Shown here: piece after piece, positions 12,060 to 26,500 of the stretch | How positions within the stretch are numbered: the first letter of the stretch is position 1 | Layout of the letters: every line of letters starts with the position of its first letter | Assembly (NCBI GenBank): GCA_025267735.1 | Contig: CM046307.1 | Location: 53,501,395 to 53,565,394 of the forward strand | Direction: 5' to 3' | From: Mactra quadrangularis | Taxonomy: Eukaryota > Mollusca > Bivalvia > Venerida > Mactridae | DNA: 64,000 bases | The notes under the pieces: generated by a model | Databases searched by the model: none | What the model was told of the DNA's origin: nothing | The model's input: the letters and a program-made list of their open reading frames with translations, nothing else | Position numbers and translations under genes: made by a program

Positions 12060-13900
12060 TTTAATCCTCAATGGGAAAAGTCCAATTAGTCAACAAGCAA
12101 CCATTTATAATTGAAAACATAAATGAAAAACAAGTTGTTTCCTTTTCAGTAATATTTATTAGCATACAAAATAATAGTACATTTCTAAAACAGCAAAAGT
12201 AATTATTAAATTTAAAGCACTTAATAACTAACAAATTATTTGTAAGAATCATAAAAATAATACAATGTAAAGGCTTTTATAAAACCGCATGGTCAAGCAA
12301 ATTAAATTGGTCACCAGGACCTAACAGGTAAGCTGAGAAGCTCCAAAACATACAATTTATCATTTAGATATTGTAGAAAATATAAAACATCTATTGGCAA
12401 GTCTGAATAGTCTTATCACATTCACACACTTGGCAAAAAAACATACTTGTTTGCAATTTTATGTAACTAATCTTTTATACCTATATACACTTAAATTCTT
12501 ATACCTAGTAAATTCAGGAAGGCAAATACTAAGTACATTGAGGGGATAGTGTTATAAACTAAGGCCTTGAGAAACAGTTCAAAACACTATCCCCGACACC
12601 AAGGGACAACTGTTTGACAGTTCCCAAATCACATATGAAATAAATTATTTATTACCTGATCAATTACTGTTTAAACATTTCTTGCAGAAGAAAAAAGATT
12701 AAAGAATTAGTTTTGCAAATATACTAGTTAGTAGGCCTATTTATAATTTAACTTTCTCAGTTTAACAATCATTAAACTACATTTAGTTGTTGACATGTTC
12801 AAGTCTGGTTCATGGTCAAGATCGATTGAGGCTTGATGCATTTGTTTTCTTGATTATCGTTATACTTATGACTGAGACTACAAAAATAGCATTAAAACTA
12901 TGTTATAGAAAATAATTATAGTAAACATAGTTTTGGAGGCTTTAGGATGTCAGATAATGAATACTATAAATGTGCTGCATTAATGAAGTTAATTTTCATT
13001 TTATCACAAACCATACTTTAATATGTCCGAAAAAAATTATTCTACAAAAATAATCATCAAAAATCAAGAATTGTTGCAAATTCCTTTTTTTTAACTTTTG
13101 GTGGAAACTGTACATATAGAGCTATACAATAAGGAAGGATTCACAACTCATATCTACGGAGACATATCATTACATGTACCCTAGCACCATATAAGTATTT
13201 TCAACTTCATTTTGTATGAACTCAAAAAAGAAGGTGGGATTCAAACTCACAAACATTAAGTAGACAACACTTTTACCAATAATGAAAGTCAGGCTCTGAC
13301 AAAAGTAATGAAAATGATGTTTACCAACTTCTCAATAAAGAAAAAATGGCTAGTCATGAATAATTTTAACACCTACAATTAATCAAACTAGCCAATGTAA
13401 TACAAAAACATAAATAAAATCAGTGGTTCAATATAAAACAAAACATCTAATATAATAGGTAAGGCATATCTTTACACTGTATAAATGTTAGTGCTTTTTA
13501 GGCATACATTGTACAAAAAGTAAGGAAATTTCAAAACAAATGTTTAAAGTACTTAAAAAACATCATAAAAATGTTAGTTACTAAACCATACCTAACAATT
13601 ATAATTTAACAAATATTAGTTATCTCTGTTTATTTTGTCTAAAAACTAGCAAAAATCTATCAAGCATTTGATATCAGAATAACTTAAAAAATAATTCTAA
13701 CAAATACACATTCTGTAGAACACAAAAAAATCTAACCACTTGTCTCAATACCAAACTATCACCTGGACACAATAAACTCACATACAAGCAGGCTATCGAT
13801 AATTGTTATTAACATCATGATCAAAACATGCTAAATATACTATTAAGCAATGAATAAGTATGTTGTAATGATGACTACTTGATTGAAGTTTTTAATAAGA
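12060..13900. other. Intergenic, no gene seen
   Basis: This is AT-rich sequence between the 3' ends of the SR-protein gene and the oxidoreductase gene. A minus-strand open frame at 12061-12252 has no recognisable content and is probably chance. I saw no repeat with clear borders. Confidence 0.5.
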
Positions 13901-13970
13901 TATTCAATGTTGACTATCACATATTCAATATAGTCTGGATTACCTGCCCCTTACCACTATTGTTATCGGG

Positions 13971-14372
13971 TCAGGCAAACCTTGACCATGGTGGCCTCCT
14001 CAGTTATTATTCGGGTATTATGTTTCTTGATCTTGCATGATCATTTGTCGACGATAGTTACTTTAGAAGGAGTTCGTTATTATATAGGTCATTCGCTTTC
14101 GATTTTTCTGATTACACATATATTTAGCAAACGATTTACACAAACAGGTCACACTTGAACACAATTCGGACGTGGATTAGTCTCGTTAGAATTTCGGATA
14201 CTTTATTTAGCATAAATGTAACCGAACAAATGAAATAAAGTATCCACTGTACTTCTTGTACAATGATCCTTTGATTTAACCCTGTGTAGTGAGAAATATT
14301 CATTTGAAAACATAATTATCCAATACCGAATTCATTACATAGGGTGCGGCCATGATCATGCTTTGCCTGACA
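13971..14372. mobile_element. Foldback element downstream of the oxidoreductase gene
   Basis: GTCAGGCAAACCTTGACCAT near the left end matches, inverted, the right-end tract GGCCATGATCATGCTTTGCC. An inner palindrome pairs GGATACTTTATTT (about 14198) with AAATAAAGTATCC (about 14240). No target duplication was resolved. Confidence 0.55.
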
Positions 14373-14573
14373 TACTTTTACCTGTCAAAGTATGACTGGG
14401 AACCAGACAAATATTCAATATAAAACACTTTCTTACAGAAAATTAATTTTGTGATAATACACAAATTGAAGCCAGTTTTCCATGTGAGGTCTATTATGCT
14501 CCATTTCATATCATTTGTCATACAATGATATAAAAAGTATTTATTACTGTTATAAAAATACATTAATTAAAGC

Positions 14574-14579
14574 TTTATT
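14574..14579 (-). terminator. Poly(A) signal of the oxidoreductase gene
   Basis: On the minus strand AATAAA lies only about 20 nt beyond the stop codon at 14599-14601. If used, the 3' UTR is unusually short. AATAAA-like motifs farther downstream are alternatives. Confidence 0.5.
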
Positions 14580-14598
14580 TCCATTTAAACTAGAACTG

Positions 14599-17500
14599 TC
14601 AACTTGTTTGCATTGGTGTAACCTTTAATTTCTCAGCTAAGTTGATCTGAAAAATAGAACATTAAAGGACAGCTGTACTCTACATAGTAGTTAATGATGG
14701 CAAGAATAGCATATACTTAAAAATATTACATGTACATGTTTGTATACCAGAGGTTTTGTATTGTCTTCTCGAAGGTGACGTGCTTGGTCTGACCAATCAA
14801 AGACCATAATTTCTTGATTACAACTAACACTAACCACCTTCAAGCCTGCTTCCTGGTCCAACAGTACTAGGCTAGTAGGAAAAAGTTTCTTGCTCACAGA
14901 AACAATGAGTTAGGTTTTAAATGTGATTCAAATTAACATAAGGCTGGCTATTAAATGACTATTTTTGTTAAGAATTTCTTTGTTGTGTCATAGAAATGAA
15001 GTAGAGCATAAAATCCATGAGATAGCCATATATAGCAGTCTGAGGGGAAAATGGTCATAACTTGCTCTTTTTTTATATTGAGTTACGACTGTGATATATA
15101 AAATAATTGTACAAGAGAGAGTTACTTACAGCAAATTCTATTTGATTAGGATGATATGGTATACCACCTCTAAGATCACACATTGCCATATGTTGTCTTT
15201 CTGGATCACCAGCAACCAATACCTCCTCCTCATGTTCCATCTATAAAATCAACTAAAGGACATTTGTATGGCCAAACAATATATATATAGTCTATATACT
15301 GTGTCATCCAAAATTACCTCTACACTTGTACAAAAGCTTTTTTTTTCATTAATAAAATTAAATTTTATTTCAGCTGTAAATACGCATTTGAATATTTAAA
15401 TTGATTGTAACATTTGAAAAGGGAGTAATGATACTTTATGCAATTCTAATTGTAATACAAGTACATAAATCTAAAGATATAGAGGATATTCATCAACTTT
15501 GGTGTAAGATCCAATTTTATTTCACCGAGTGAGCTCAGAAAACATATTTTCACGAGTGGCATAGCCATGAGTGAAAATGTCGTTTCTGGGTTCACAAGTT
15601 GAAATAAAACAGATCTAAACCAAAGTTGACAAATATTCTGTTTCTTTCATGTATTGTTTTGTGTTTTGTTAGATGAACATGTATATTACAAAAATAATAA
15701 CATAACGTCAATTCTTCTCAAATATGACGTCATTTATCCTCTAATATGACGTCATGAACGATGAAAATATAAGGTTATATTTTCACTGCAATGATAATGT
15801 AAAACTTATATTTTCATTGTATATTTTCATCGAATAACGCGACGTTTCACCATAAAGCATAAAAGAAATATTTTTATTTATCACGTAATGGTAAAAACTT
15901 AATAACAAATCACACATTTACAAAAGTGTTAAGATAATTATGAATGGCATTGTATTTGAGTGCACTTCAAATTGATTCAGAGAAACAATGTATACATCAC
16001 TTGCCCTGGCAAGAAATCAACCAGCTCTAAACCACCATGTTACAGCAACAACTTACTTATCAAGTGCAAAAGTAAAGGTAATTTTTAATTTGGTGTATCA
16101 ATCTAACAAAAGATGAGTCTAACTTTCAAACAAGAGCTCCGCTGGGCGGGGCATTATACGCCCGTGTGCAGTCCATGCTGTGTTCTATCTCATATGAAGT
16201 CCCTGTGACTTTGACCAATGATCCCGGAATAGGTCCTTAACTGGAGGGCTATCCAAAGCTAAGATTTTGAGAACCTAGGTACAGCCATGGTTGAGTAATC
16301 ACCGGCACAAAGTTTTCCCATATAAACTTCCAGTGACCAATTAAGTCCCAGTGACTTTGACTTTTGACCCTGGGATCTCCAAATCAAAAAGGAACATCCT
16401 CTACAAAAGAGCTATCAGCACATTACTCCTTGACAAATGGGTTGATCCACATAAAATTTGTTAACCTAGGTACAATCATAGTTAAGTTATTGTCCGGACA
16501 AGGTTTTTCCATATGATGGCCCCTGTGACCTTCACCTTTGACCCAGAGGCCTCAACACCAACAGGGAACATCCTTGACACATGGGCTACATTCACATAAA
16601 ATTTGGTAACTAATTTCATGTTACTTATTAAATATAGCATTATTTCCATTGTTTGCCATTTTGACTTTATTAACATATTGATTGAACATTTGAAGTCACT
16701 GCTTGGTAATTTGATACCTTCTGGTTGAAGGTTAAAACTTGACCTAGGGGCCCCTAAACCAATAGAGAACATCCTTGACACATGGGCTACTCTCACATGA
16801 AATTTGGTGAACCTATGTACAGTCCTTGTTAAGTTATTGTCCGGACAAGGTTTTTCAATATGATGCCCCTGTGACCTTGACCTTTGACCCAGGAGCCCCA
16901 AAACCATTAGGGCATATCCTTGACACAAGGCCTACTTTCACATAAAATTTGGTGAACCTAGATAAATTGGTAGTTCAGTTATTGTCCGGACAAGTTTTTC
17001 ATTGCTTGCCATTTTGACTTTATTAACATATTAATTGAACATTTGAAGTCACTGCTTGGTATTTGATATCTTCTGTTTGAAGGTTTAAACTTAACCCTGT
17101 TTCCCAAAAACTGATAAGTCACATTCTTGACACATGGGCTACTCTCACATGAAATTTGGTGAACCTAGGTACAGTCATTATTGAGTTATTGACTGGACAA
17201 GGTTTTTCAATATGATGCCCCTGTGACCTTGAACTTTGACCCAGGGGTCCCAAAACCTTAAGAGCATATCCTTGAAACATGGGGTACTCTCACATAAAAT
17301 TTGGTGAACCTAGGTACATTGGTGGTTCAGTTATTGTCTGAACAAAGTTTTTCCATATGATGCCTCTGTGACCTTGACCTTTGAACCTGGAGCCCCAAAA
17401 CCTATAGGGCGCATCATTGACACATGGGCTACCTTCACATTAAATTTTGTGAACCTAGGTGCAGTTGTTGTTGAGTTATTGTACGGACAAGGTTTTTCAA

Positions 17501-20500
17501 TATGATGCCCCTGTGACCTTGACCTTTGACCCAGGAGCCCAAAAACCGATAGGGCATATCCTTGACACAAGGGCCACACTGACATAAAATTTGGTGATCT
17601 AGGTACATTGGTGGTTCAGTTATTGTCTGGACAAGTTTTTTATTGTTTGCCATTTTGACTTTATTAACATATTGATTGAACATTTAAAGTCACTGCTTGG
17701 TAATTTGATATCTTCTGGTTGAAGGTTAAAACTTTACCCTGTTTCCCAAAAACTAATAAGGCACATCCTTGACACATGGGCTACTCTCACATGAAATTTG
17801 GTGAACCTAGGTGCAGTCATTGTTGAGTTATTACCCGGACAATGTTTTTCGATATGATGCCCCTGTGACCTTGACCTTTGACCCAGGGGCCTCAAAACTA
17901 GTAGAGCATATCCTTGACACATGGGCTACTCTCACATAAAATTTGGTGAACCTAGGTACATTGGTGGTTCAGTTATTGTCAGGACAAAGTTTTTTCATAT
18001 GATGCCTCTGTGACCTTGACCTTTGAACCTGGGGCCCAATAAACCTATAGGGCACATCCTTGACATGTGGGCTACCTTTCACATAAAATTTTGTGAACCT
18101 AGGTACAGTGGTTATAGAGTTATTGTCCGGACAAGGTTTTTCAATATGATGCCCTTGTGACCTTGACCTTTGACCCAGGGGCCCCAAAACCAGTAGGAAA
18201 CATCCTTGACACAAGGGCTACTCTCACCTAAAATTGGGTGAATCTAGGTAGATTGGTTGTTCAGTTATTGTCAGGACAAGTTTTTTTCCCATGTGAGGCC
18301 CGTGTGACCTTGACCTTTAACCCTGGGGCACCAAAACCAATAGGGAACATCTTTGACACATGAGCTACTCTTACATAAAATTTTGTGAACCTAGGTACAG
18401 TCGTTGTTGAGTTATTGCCCGGACAAGTTTTACCTATTTTAAGTCCCAGTGACCTTGACCTTTGGCCCTGGGGTCTCAAAATCAATAGGGAACCTCCTTC
18501 ACCCAAGGGCTATCCACACATAAAATTGGAGGAACCTAGGAACATCCTTTCCTGAGTTATCATCCGGACAAGCAATTGTCCACGGACAGACGGACAGACT
18601 GACAGACTGACAGACGGACAGACGGCCAGACGGACAGACGGACAACATCATAACATAATACGTCCGTTTTTTCAAAACGGGCGTATAAAAACAGGTAGGC
18701 TCCAAATAAATTAACAGTTTATTTATTTTTTGTAGGCATGAATGTATTCAGAAATATTCTATTATTATCTATATGAAAACAAGTGAGTAATATCTACAAT
18801 TTTATCTTATCAGGCTTCTCAGCAGTGCAAAGTAAAAAACAAGAAAAAAAAACAAGGAATGCCAACTCAAAAAAAACTAGGAGAAAACTAGGAAGATAAT
18901 GCAAAAAAAATAGGACTTCTTTTAGGAAAGTGTTTACCTTTTCAACCGGGAACTATACATAATTACCATAGAAGACAGGCACAGAAGCTGCGAGGTTGAC
19001 ATTTTCTTTGCTCAGGCATAGACGTCATGGTGTCATAGAGCCTTAGTTTTCACATGTGTTACATTTTGTAACACATGCAGCTTGGTGAGGCAACACTGAC
19101 ATCAGACACCATACCAGCATTGAAACATGTCAATTCAACAACTTTTAGCCATTATCTGCAAAAATATCTTACAGAAAACAAATGAGGTATCAGTATTTTG
19201 CAAAAAAATACCTTAAAATATAAAAACTAGGAATACCAGGAGCCTTTTGGCAAATACTAGGAAAAATTAGGAATCCACTAAAAAACTAGGAAAACGTAGG
19301 AAAACTAGGAAAAACTAGGAATGCTGGGAAGCCTGTCTAATGAGCCACACATACTGAACAACTAATTGTGTTTTCATAAAAATTAATCCTTTGAAACTGC
19401 ATCACAATATTGTGGACTTACATAGCTCCATCATGAACCGATGATTCCAAAATTTAAAGTACAATAACATGTCATGTTTTCAAAATTGATTCCTAACAAA
19501 CACTTCAGATGGCAATAACTTACAGGTTCTAGATGTCTACATGTATTCATAAGATCATCCAGTCTATCAGAAAAACCTGGAGCAAATACTTCTGGATTTA
19601 CAGCTATAAAACACTGACCCTAAAACATAAAATATTATTACAAAATTTAATCCTGGTATTTCAATACTGTACAATATATAGAATTATACAAAGAAGTTGT
19701 CATTTGAAGTCAAAAGATAAAAATATAATAACTTTTACTGACAGCCTTTTTTTTCAAAATTACATTTCATGTTACGCTGATGTCACCCAGTAAAATTTCC
19801 TTTTTTTATATCAAATCCAAGACCTTTTAACGATTTGAAATAATAAATTCTAAATTAAATTAAAAATATAAAAACAGATAACGTTTTTTTTTTATATTAC
19901 ATGTAAACTAGGATAATTGTGGTTGTAAAACGTTGGTGTACCATGGGACCACTCCCTTTCTAAAGGGCCCTAAACCCATGGCAATTTTGGTGGACTCAGA
20001 CAACTGGCTAAATTTGAAAACTGAACCTTAGAATCATGTGTTGATAAACTCAATATTGCTAATTTTGGAATTTGCTCAGATGTCTTTTTTGTTTTTATTT
20101 CATTTCAGATAAATGTAAAATAAAAAACAGGATTTTGTCCAAAGACTTTAGTAGGGAACTGTATATTCACCACAATAATACAAAATCAAAGCACTGAAGG
20201 CACTGAAATTGTTCAGATTTAAAAAGTAAAATAAGATTTCCGCTCCAACAACGTTTGTACACAAAGAACAGTTCAGTGATACTAGTTTGATAGGTACAAC
20301 AGCATTGTTCCGGTTCGAAACACTTCAAACAATTGACCTATAAATACTGAAGGTTAACTGGACAGGCGAACACACTTTTGATTAGTTTTCGCCCAATCAC
20401 AACAAGTCAAGGGGGTCATTTTTACAACAATGCAATAATTACTGCTTTAAAGTTATCATTTATGCATATTAATTCTACTGCATCTGTATGTAAAATAAAT

Positions 20501-23500
20501 TAAGTACACTATTCAGACATAAGTCATCAACTTTTCCTTTATAACCATTCTATTACATAAGATAATGTAACATCTCTACTGACAACTGGCACAAACGACA
20601 GGTCGTGACTGAATAGTTGATACCATTCTATTACATAATACGAGACGCTTAACTTTAAGCTATTATACATATGCTTCAGTATAGACCAATTAACAAGTGT
20701 ATTTCAGGAATTATTGCGCCTATCATAGCAGACGATCATTTTGATCTGCTCTATACTTATATACTGAGGGACTACTTCTGGATTTGGTAAATTTTCAAAA
20801 TCAGAAAGGATCTGATAATCGGTAATATATTTGTTCGGGATGTCACAAAACAGGATTTTGTCCAAAGACTTTAGTGGGGCATTGTATATTCTCCACAATA
20901 ATATAAAAAAACATACCAAGTTAGCGATCGTGTCAGTATTCTTCCATCTTCTAACATTTGGTCCATATGCAGCATTAGAAAGTATACCACAGAATATTTC
21001 TACCATCATAGCTAAGCCATACCCTTTATAACCACTTGTTTCTTCACTACCACCTAATGGCATCAAACCTCCACCATTTAATACAGGCTTTGGATCATTA
21101 GATACCTATAAACAATGAAGGTTGTACAATAATAGAACAAGAGCAGTCCACAGATGGCTCACTCCACTATTTGGGGTATTTGTGTAAACAACAGCAACAA
21201 CCTGTCAAAAGTCATGCCAGAGTTATGCAACTTAATTTCACCTTCAATGGTAACTATGCAGACATGTGTTAAGTTTCAAAAGAATCCCTTCAGTAGTTTC
21301 AAAGATTAAATGTTGCACATAAAAACTTAAACAAGAAGAGTTATGCCGACGCCACCGCTAACATACAACTGAGTAGGATAGCAACACTAATCTCAGAATG
21401 TAACTGATTCATTGTTTGTTTGATTTGATATTAGTTAACCAGAACAGAACAGAACATAACTTTATTTCTCCCACATAATAAATTACAGTTGGGGGAAATT
21501 AGTAAACCAGCAGCCACTTTATTTCTCACTAATGGCTATTGATTAGGGCAGTCACGATACGCCAGAAGCGTACCATGATATATTGCAATACACTGGCATT
21601 GTATTGCAATACGTACCACGATCTATTGTGGGCTTTTAGATTCGTTGCGCCTCCGCTGTATTAAACAGAAACATTGCAAATCTTATATGCAGCTACTGAT
21701 AGAATCTAGCCTCTTTAAGTATTTAAGGTCATTTAGGACTGAGATGCACCCCAGTCGGTTAAATTCTTGTAACTTAAGGTTAGATGGAATGAACAATGGA
21801 AAAACTGACGTCTCCCCACTTTTATTTCGCAAAGGGAAGAATTTTCCAATGAAAAAAAAATATCCCCAAATACCAGTACATTAAAATCGTACCGCTGTAC
21901 ATATTGCTGCAACTGCGTATTGCAATATACCGATATATCGTGACAGCCCTACTATTGATGTTAATAGATTGATGCTTACTACCATGTAAGTTTTATTGAC
22001 CATCTTGGATATTAAAAAAACCATGCATTTTTTACATTCTGAAGATCACAGGGCTAAACACCTTGATGAATTATACGTCTTTGATAATTAATTCTTGAAT
22101 ACTTACTTTACCATTTTTATCTACTCCCCATCCATCTGGAATGCGAATATTTTTTCTATCATGAAGTTCTATCTGCAAATAGAAAAATATTTAGTAAGAA
22201 CAAATTTGAGAGAAATGCTACTATTTATTACCAAATTTGTTACCATTTACATCATGTTGTGACTTAATTCTAGCATGTAGCTAGGGATCAAACAATGATC
22301 GATTATAATCGATTATCAATCGTTTCATTATAAGTGGGAGACAATCGATTATGAAGTTTAATAATCGATTATCACTTATTCAATTTTTAATTAATTAATA
22401 TTACTGATGCAACACTTACAGTATAAACAGGGTTCATACAGATTTTGAATACCAAATTTTCATGTTTTTTCCATGTCTTTTCCAATTTGAAAACACTGCA
22501 TCACAGCAGACAACACGAGTAGAAATAAAAAAACAGTGTAATAGTAAAATTCTCATTTTCATACCCAGTCATGTTTCGTACCCAATAGTTAAATTGCATG
22601 TTTGAATTTGTTTTCCATTAATTTTTATGGGTTGAAATAAAAATATACATAAAATAGCTTTTTTTTCCATGACTCAATGAACTTTTTGCATGATGTTTTC
22701 TAATTTTCCATGACTTTTCCATGATATTTTCCTAAACTCAAAGTTTCATGAATTATCTAGAAAATATCTCATTTTCAATGATTTTTCCATTTTGTACGAA
22801 CCCTGATGAAATGTTAATTACCCATGGTCAGATACCCATGGTTGATAAACATTATTGTTATCTGATCAATGATAACAGTTCAGCCATGGGTATCCCACCA
22901 TACTCTTACCTTGCCTAAAGCACAAGTAGATGTAGCCATATCTAAAACAAAACTATCACCATTCTTTGCTGGAGCAGCAAAACTGATAGGATTAGTACCT
23001 AGTGTCACCTGTAAAATAAGTCATATCAATATCATTACAATAGACCTGATATGTAACTTGGAACACAAATTTATAGGTTTTCCCATCCACGCACATGCAG
23101 TGCAAACACAGTGCTGTTACACATTATTGTTGAAAAGCACAAAATACAGATTAAATCATATTGTTGTTTGCACACATGTTATCATTGTTACAGTTAAAGT
23201 TTGTTTGTACCCCATGGAAACAACCCAAATATTTAAGTTCTACAGTCTACAGTCATGTACCCGTAATCTACTATAACAAACAATAATTATAAAGTAAGGG
23301 CACGTTCTGCAAGGCGATCGCTAGCTAGCGCTTTTTGAAAGCGATTTATTGTAGCACAAGAGGTCTACAGAACGGTTTGCTTTAAACTAGCAAATCCAAG
23401 ATGGCGACTTTCTAAAACAAAATGTTCAGAATTGCAACAAATTAAAAATATTCAAATCAATTATCACCATGATTATTCTATTTAACCGCTTTGACGAAAT

Positions 23501-26500
23501 ATATGCATTAAATGAAATATATATCAGTATTCTTAAAAAAGAAACACATTCCCACAGGGGGCAGCCATTTCGAAAAAGGCAGAAACGTTCCGAATGATAC
23601 GGCTAGCAAGAAAAAAACTTGCTACGTTTCGCTAGCTAGCGATTCAATTTGCTAGATCGTAGCAAACCATTCCGTAGAAAATGGCTACAAAGCGCTAGCT
23701 AGCGATCGCCTTGCGGAACGTGCCCTAAGCAACATTTGTATTTCGCCAATTTTTCTACCAAGCCAAATAATTGTATGACAACAAAGCGCATACAAAAAAT
23801 ATTTTTTTCCTCTCTCCAAAAAAATTGCAATAGCTACTTTGAGTTTTGTTAGTTTTAATTCCTTGGCACAAAAATTGAGTCGAGCAGCAAACAAAGTCAT
23901 GTGTAAAATTTAATTAGACCAGTTTTGTGGTGACCCATTGATAGGACTTTTATTCAGCAAACTTAGTAGATTTATTTCATTTATCTTATAGCTTATAAAT
24001 ATGTTTATACAAATAGTAATAACAGTAGCCTGTTCAATTACCCTAAACATTCCAAAACGTTTTGATCGATACATTTGGAACTCCTCGGCCATTCGCTGCG
24101 AATAATCTCGGACATATTTAGACGCTATTTTGAAACTACCAGTGTTGAAGTAAACAAATATACGATCGTTTAGGCAATGAGTGATGTTTCATTTTTAGTC
24201 CGTAAATTTTGAAACATCACTCATTGCCTTAAAGATCGTACATAATTTGTTTATCAGATGAGATAATTCACAGCGAATGGCCGAGGAGTTCTGAATGTAT
24301 CTTTACGGAACGCTTAAGGTAATTGAACAGGCTACAGATCTACCTGTTTCGACCTTGTAGGAACTTGTAAAGGTGACGTGTTAGTGAATGACAGACCCTG
24401 AAAGTATAAAACATTTGTATACATGTACTAAGCAAAAGTTATAACGCAAACAATAGTTTTCTTGTACGTTAACTTTATTTCTCCACTTGGGCTTTTGATT
24501 CTGTGAATATTTTCAATTTTGAAATCATAACTGTTTGTTTTACTTTTGAATACTCAAGACAAATGATTGTTCTGTTATTTTATTTCATATAATTATCATA
24601 TAAACTTTAAATAAATTATAAAAATATATATTAAAATATTTACTTTTTTGTACTTATTTGCTTATAGTATTACAATTCATAATAATTAAAGAGTATACAT
24701 CTACAAGAAATTAATTTTGTCATATAAAGAGTTCATATTTAAAACTTCAATTCATAGTTTTTTTTCTATCTAAATAAGGCTTGTTTGTACCAGATACATC
24801 CATGCAGAAAGAAGGTTTTTTTACATTATGTTGCTGAACAGTATGCAACACAGATTACATCTTATAGTTATGTGTACACACAATTTTACTTCAACTTTGT
24901 TCTGCACATGTACATCAGATACAAACTAAGTTATTTCTGCTGGAAAAAAAACATGAACATGTACACGGAAGCAGACTTTAAATAGCACTTTTCACTTTTT
25001 TAAAACAAAAAGGAGGTCATGGTATCAGAATAAAATACTCAGGCAAAATATGTAAAAGAATTTATGTGACTATGATAAACTGACATTGAAAAGTAAAAAC
25101 AAAAGAGATTCAAATTACCATTAGACCTTCTTTTACTGCTTGCATTGAATACCAGCCTGCGATACCATAATGATTGGAGGCTGAAGATAAATGACTAAAT
25201 ACTTCAGTTTTAGTATCATTAAGAATGTATGAACGTATTAAAATGTACTGTATAATGAATACTTTTTTGTTGGGTTCAACTCTAGCAACACAATGTATAT
25301 GTCAACCTACCCACCGTTCATAGATAAGTCAAATCTCTGGATTTAGCTTAAAACCTGTTACTAGGCACATACTTCAGTCAGTGACTGACAACAGCCGTAA
25401 ATGATTTAGAATCAAGGGTAGAAGGAAGAATGGCTGTAGAATTTATTTCATGACCAAACTCGACAAAGAATATAATCGGCAAAAAATCAAACGCAGGACC
25501 TTTGATCAGTAGACTTGTGTGCTATTAACTGAGCTAGCCATGCAGTATATTAATAATTTTAACAGCATAAAAGCAATGTACATTGTATATAATTGTGGTA
25601 TTTTACACTACACCATTTATACATTTTGTTGCTTTTTTTACTTGGAATATTTACATATTTTGGGTGAATTAAAATTGCATTTAGTTTTTTCTGTTTCACA
25701 CCATGTACAAATTTTGGTAAACTTCCATCAATACTAAGAATATCAAATTTATATTTTATTTTCAAATTCAAATTCTCACTGAAGGGTACCAGTATGACCT
25801 GCCCTCAGCAAGTAATTGAATCTGGATTGCTTAATTTTATGCCCAGTAGCTTATCATTGAATCATGACAGCAATAAGTAATATACAATTTCAAAATAGTC
25901 AGTCATTCTACATTTTATGTAAAACTTATCGAAGTTATATTTACATGTATTTACCATTAGCTACAACCCATCCAACACCTGTCTCCTTTGCTTTCTCAAT
26001 AGCTACACTCATGGCAAAATCTCCAACCACAGGACCTAAGAGATTTTGTCCATCAACATGAGCAGTAGCTGGAGTCTGTCTAGTTATACAAGGTTCAGAA
26101 TCAGACACAGTTATACCTGATTCTATATCATGTACATACATATCTGTAATATAGATTTAACTATAGTAATTAAAACAAATACTACGAATTTAGTCATTGC
26201 AAAAAAATGCAGTCATTAGACTGATTCATAGGCAGCTGGCAGCTGCACATTTTAGAGTTGATTTAACTTACTGGAAAAAGTGATAGACCAAGGACCCTAC
26301 ATAAAATGCACATATTAAAATACCTTACATGTTTATATTATACTGCCTTTGACCAAAGACACTTATATAAAATGTATATAGGGTCCATGTTTTGACTCGG
26401 AACTGTGCTGATATCTATTAAATATCAAAAACAAGTTAAACTACAGTAAAGCATCCAAAAAAGACTATTTTGTATGCTTTTTGCCACATGCTTTTGTATC

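Noticed and set aside
16482..18705. Seven minus-strand open frames sharing [19 protein letters not shown] peptides
   Set aside because: They are translations of the 145-bp tandem unit. The shared peptide follows the DNA repeat, the frames start at repeat-specific ATGs and there is no independent protein similarity.
20831..21066. Plus-strand frame and extended minus-strand frame around oxidoreductase exon 7
   Set aside because: Only 20917-21105 on the minus strand is exon. The rest is readthrough into the intron after a GTATGT donor.
22869..23276. 135-codon plus-strand open frame
   Set aside because: It overlaps oxidoreductase exon 5 on the opposite strand. The minus-strand exon has family motifs and exact splice phases.
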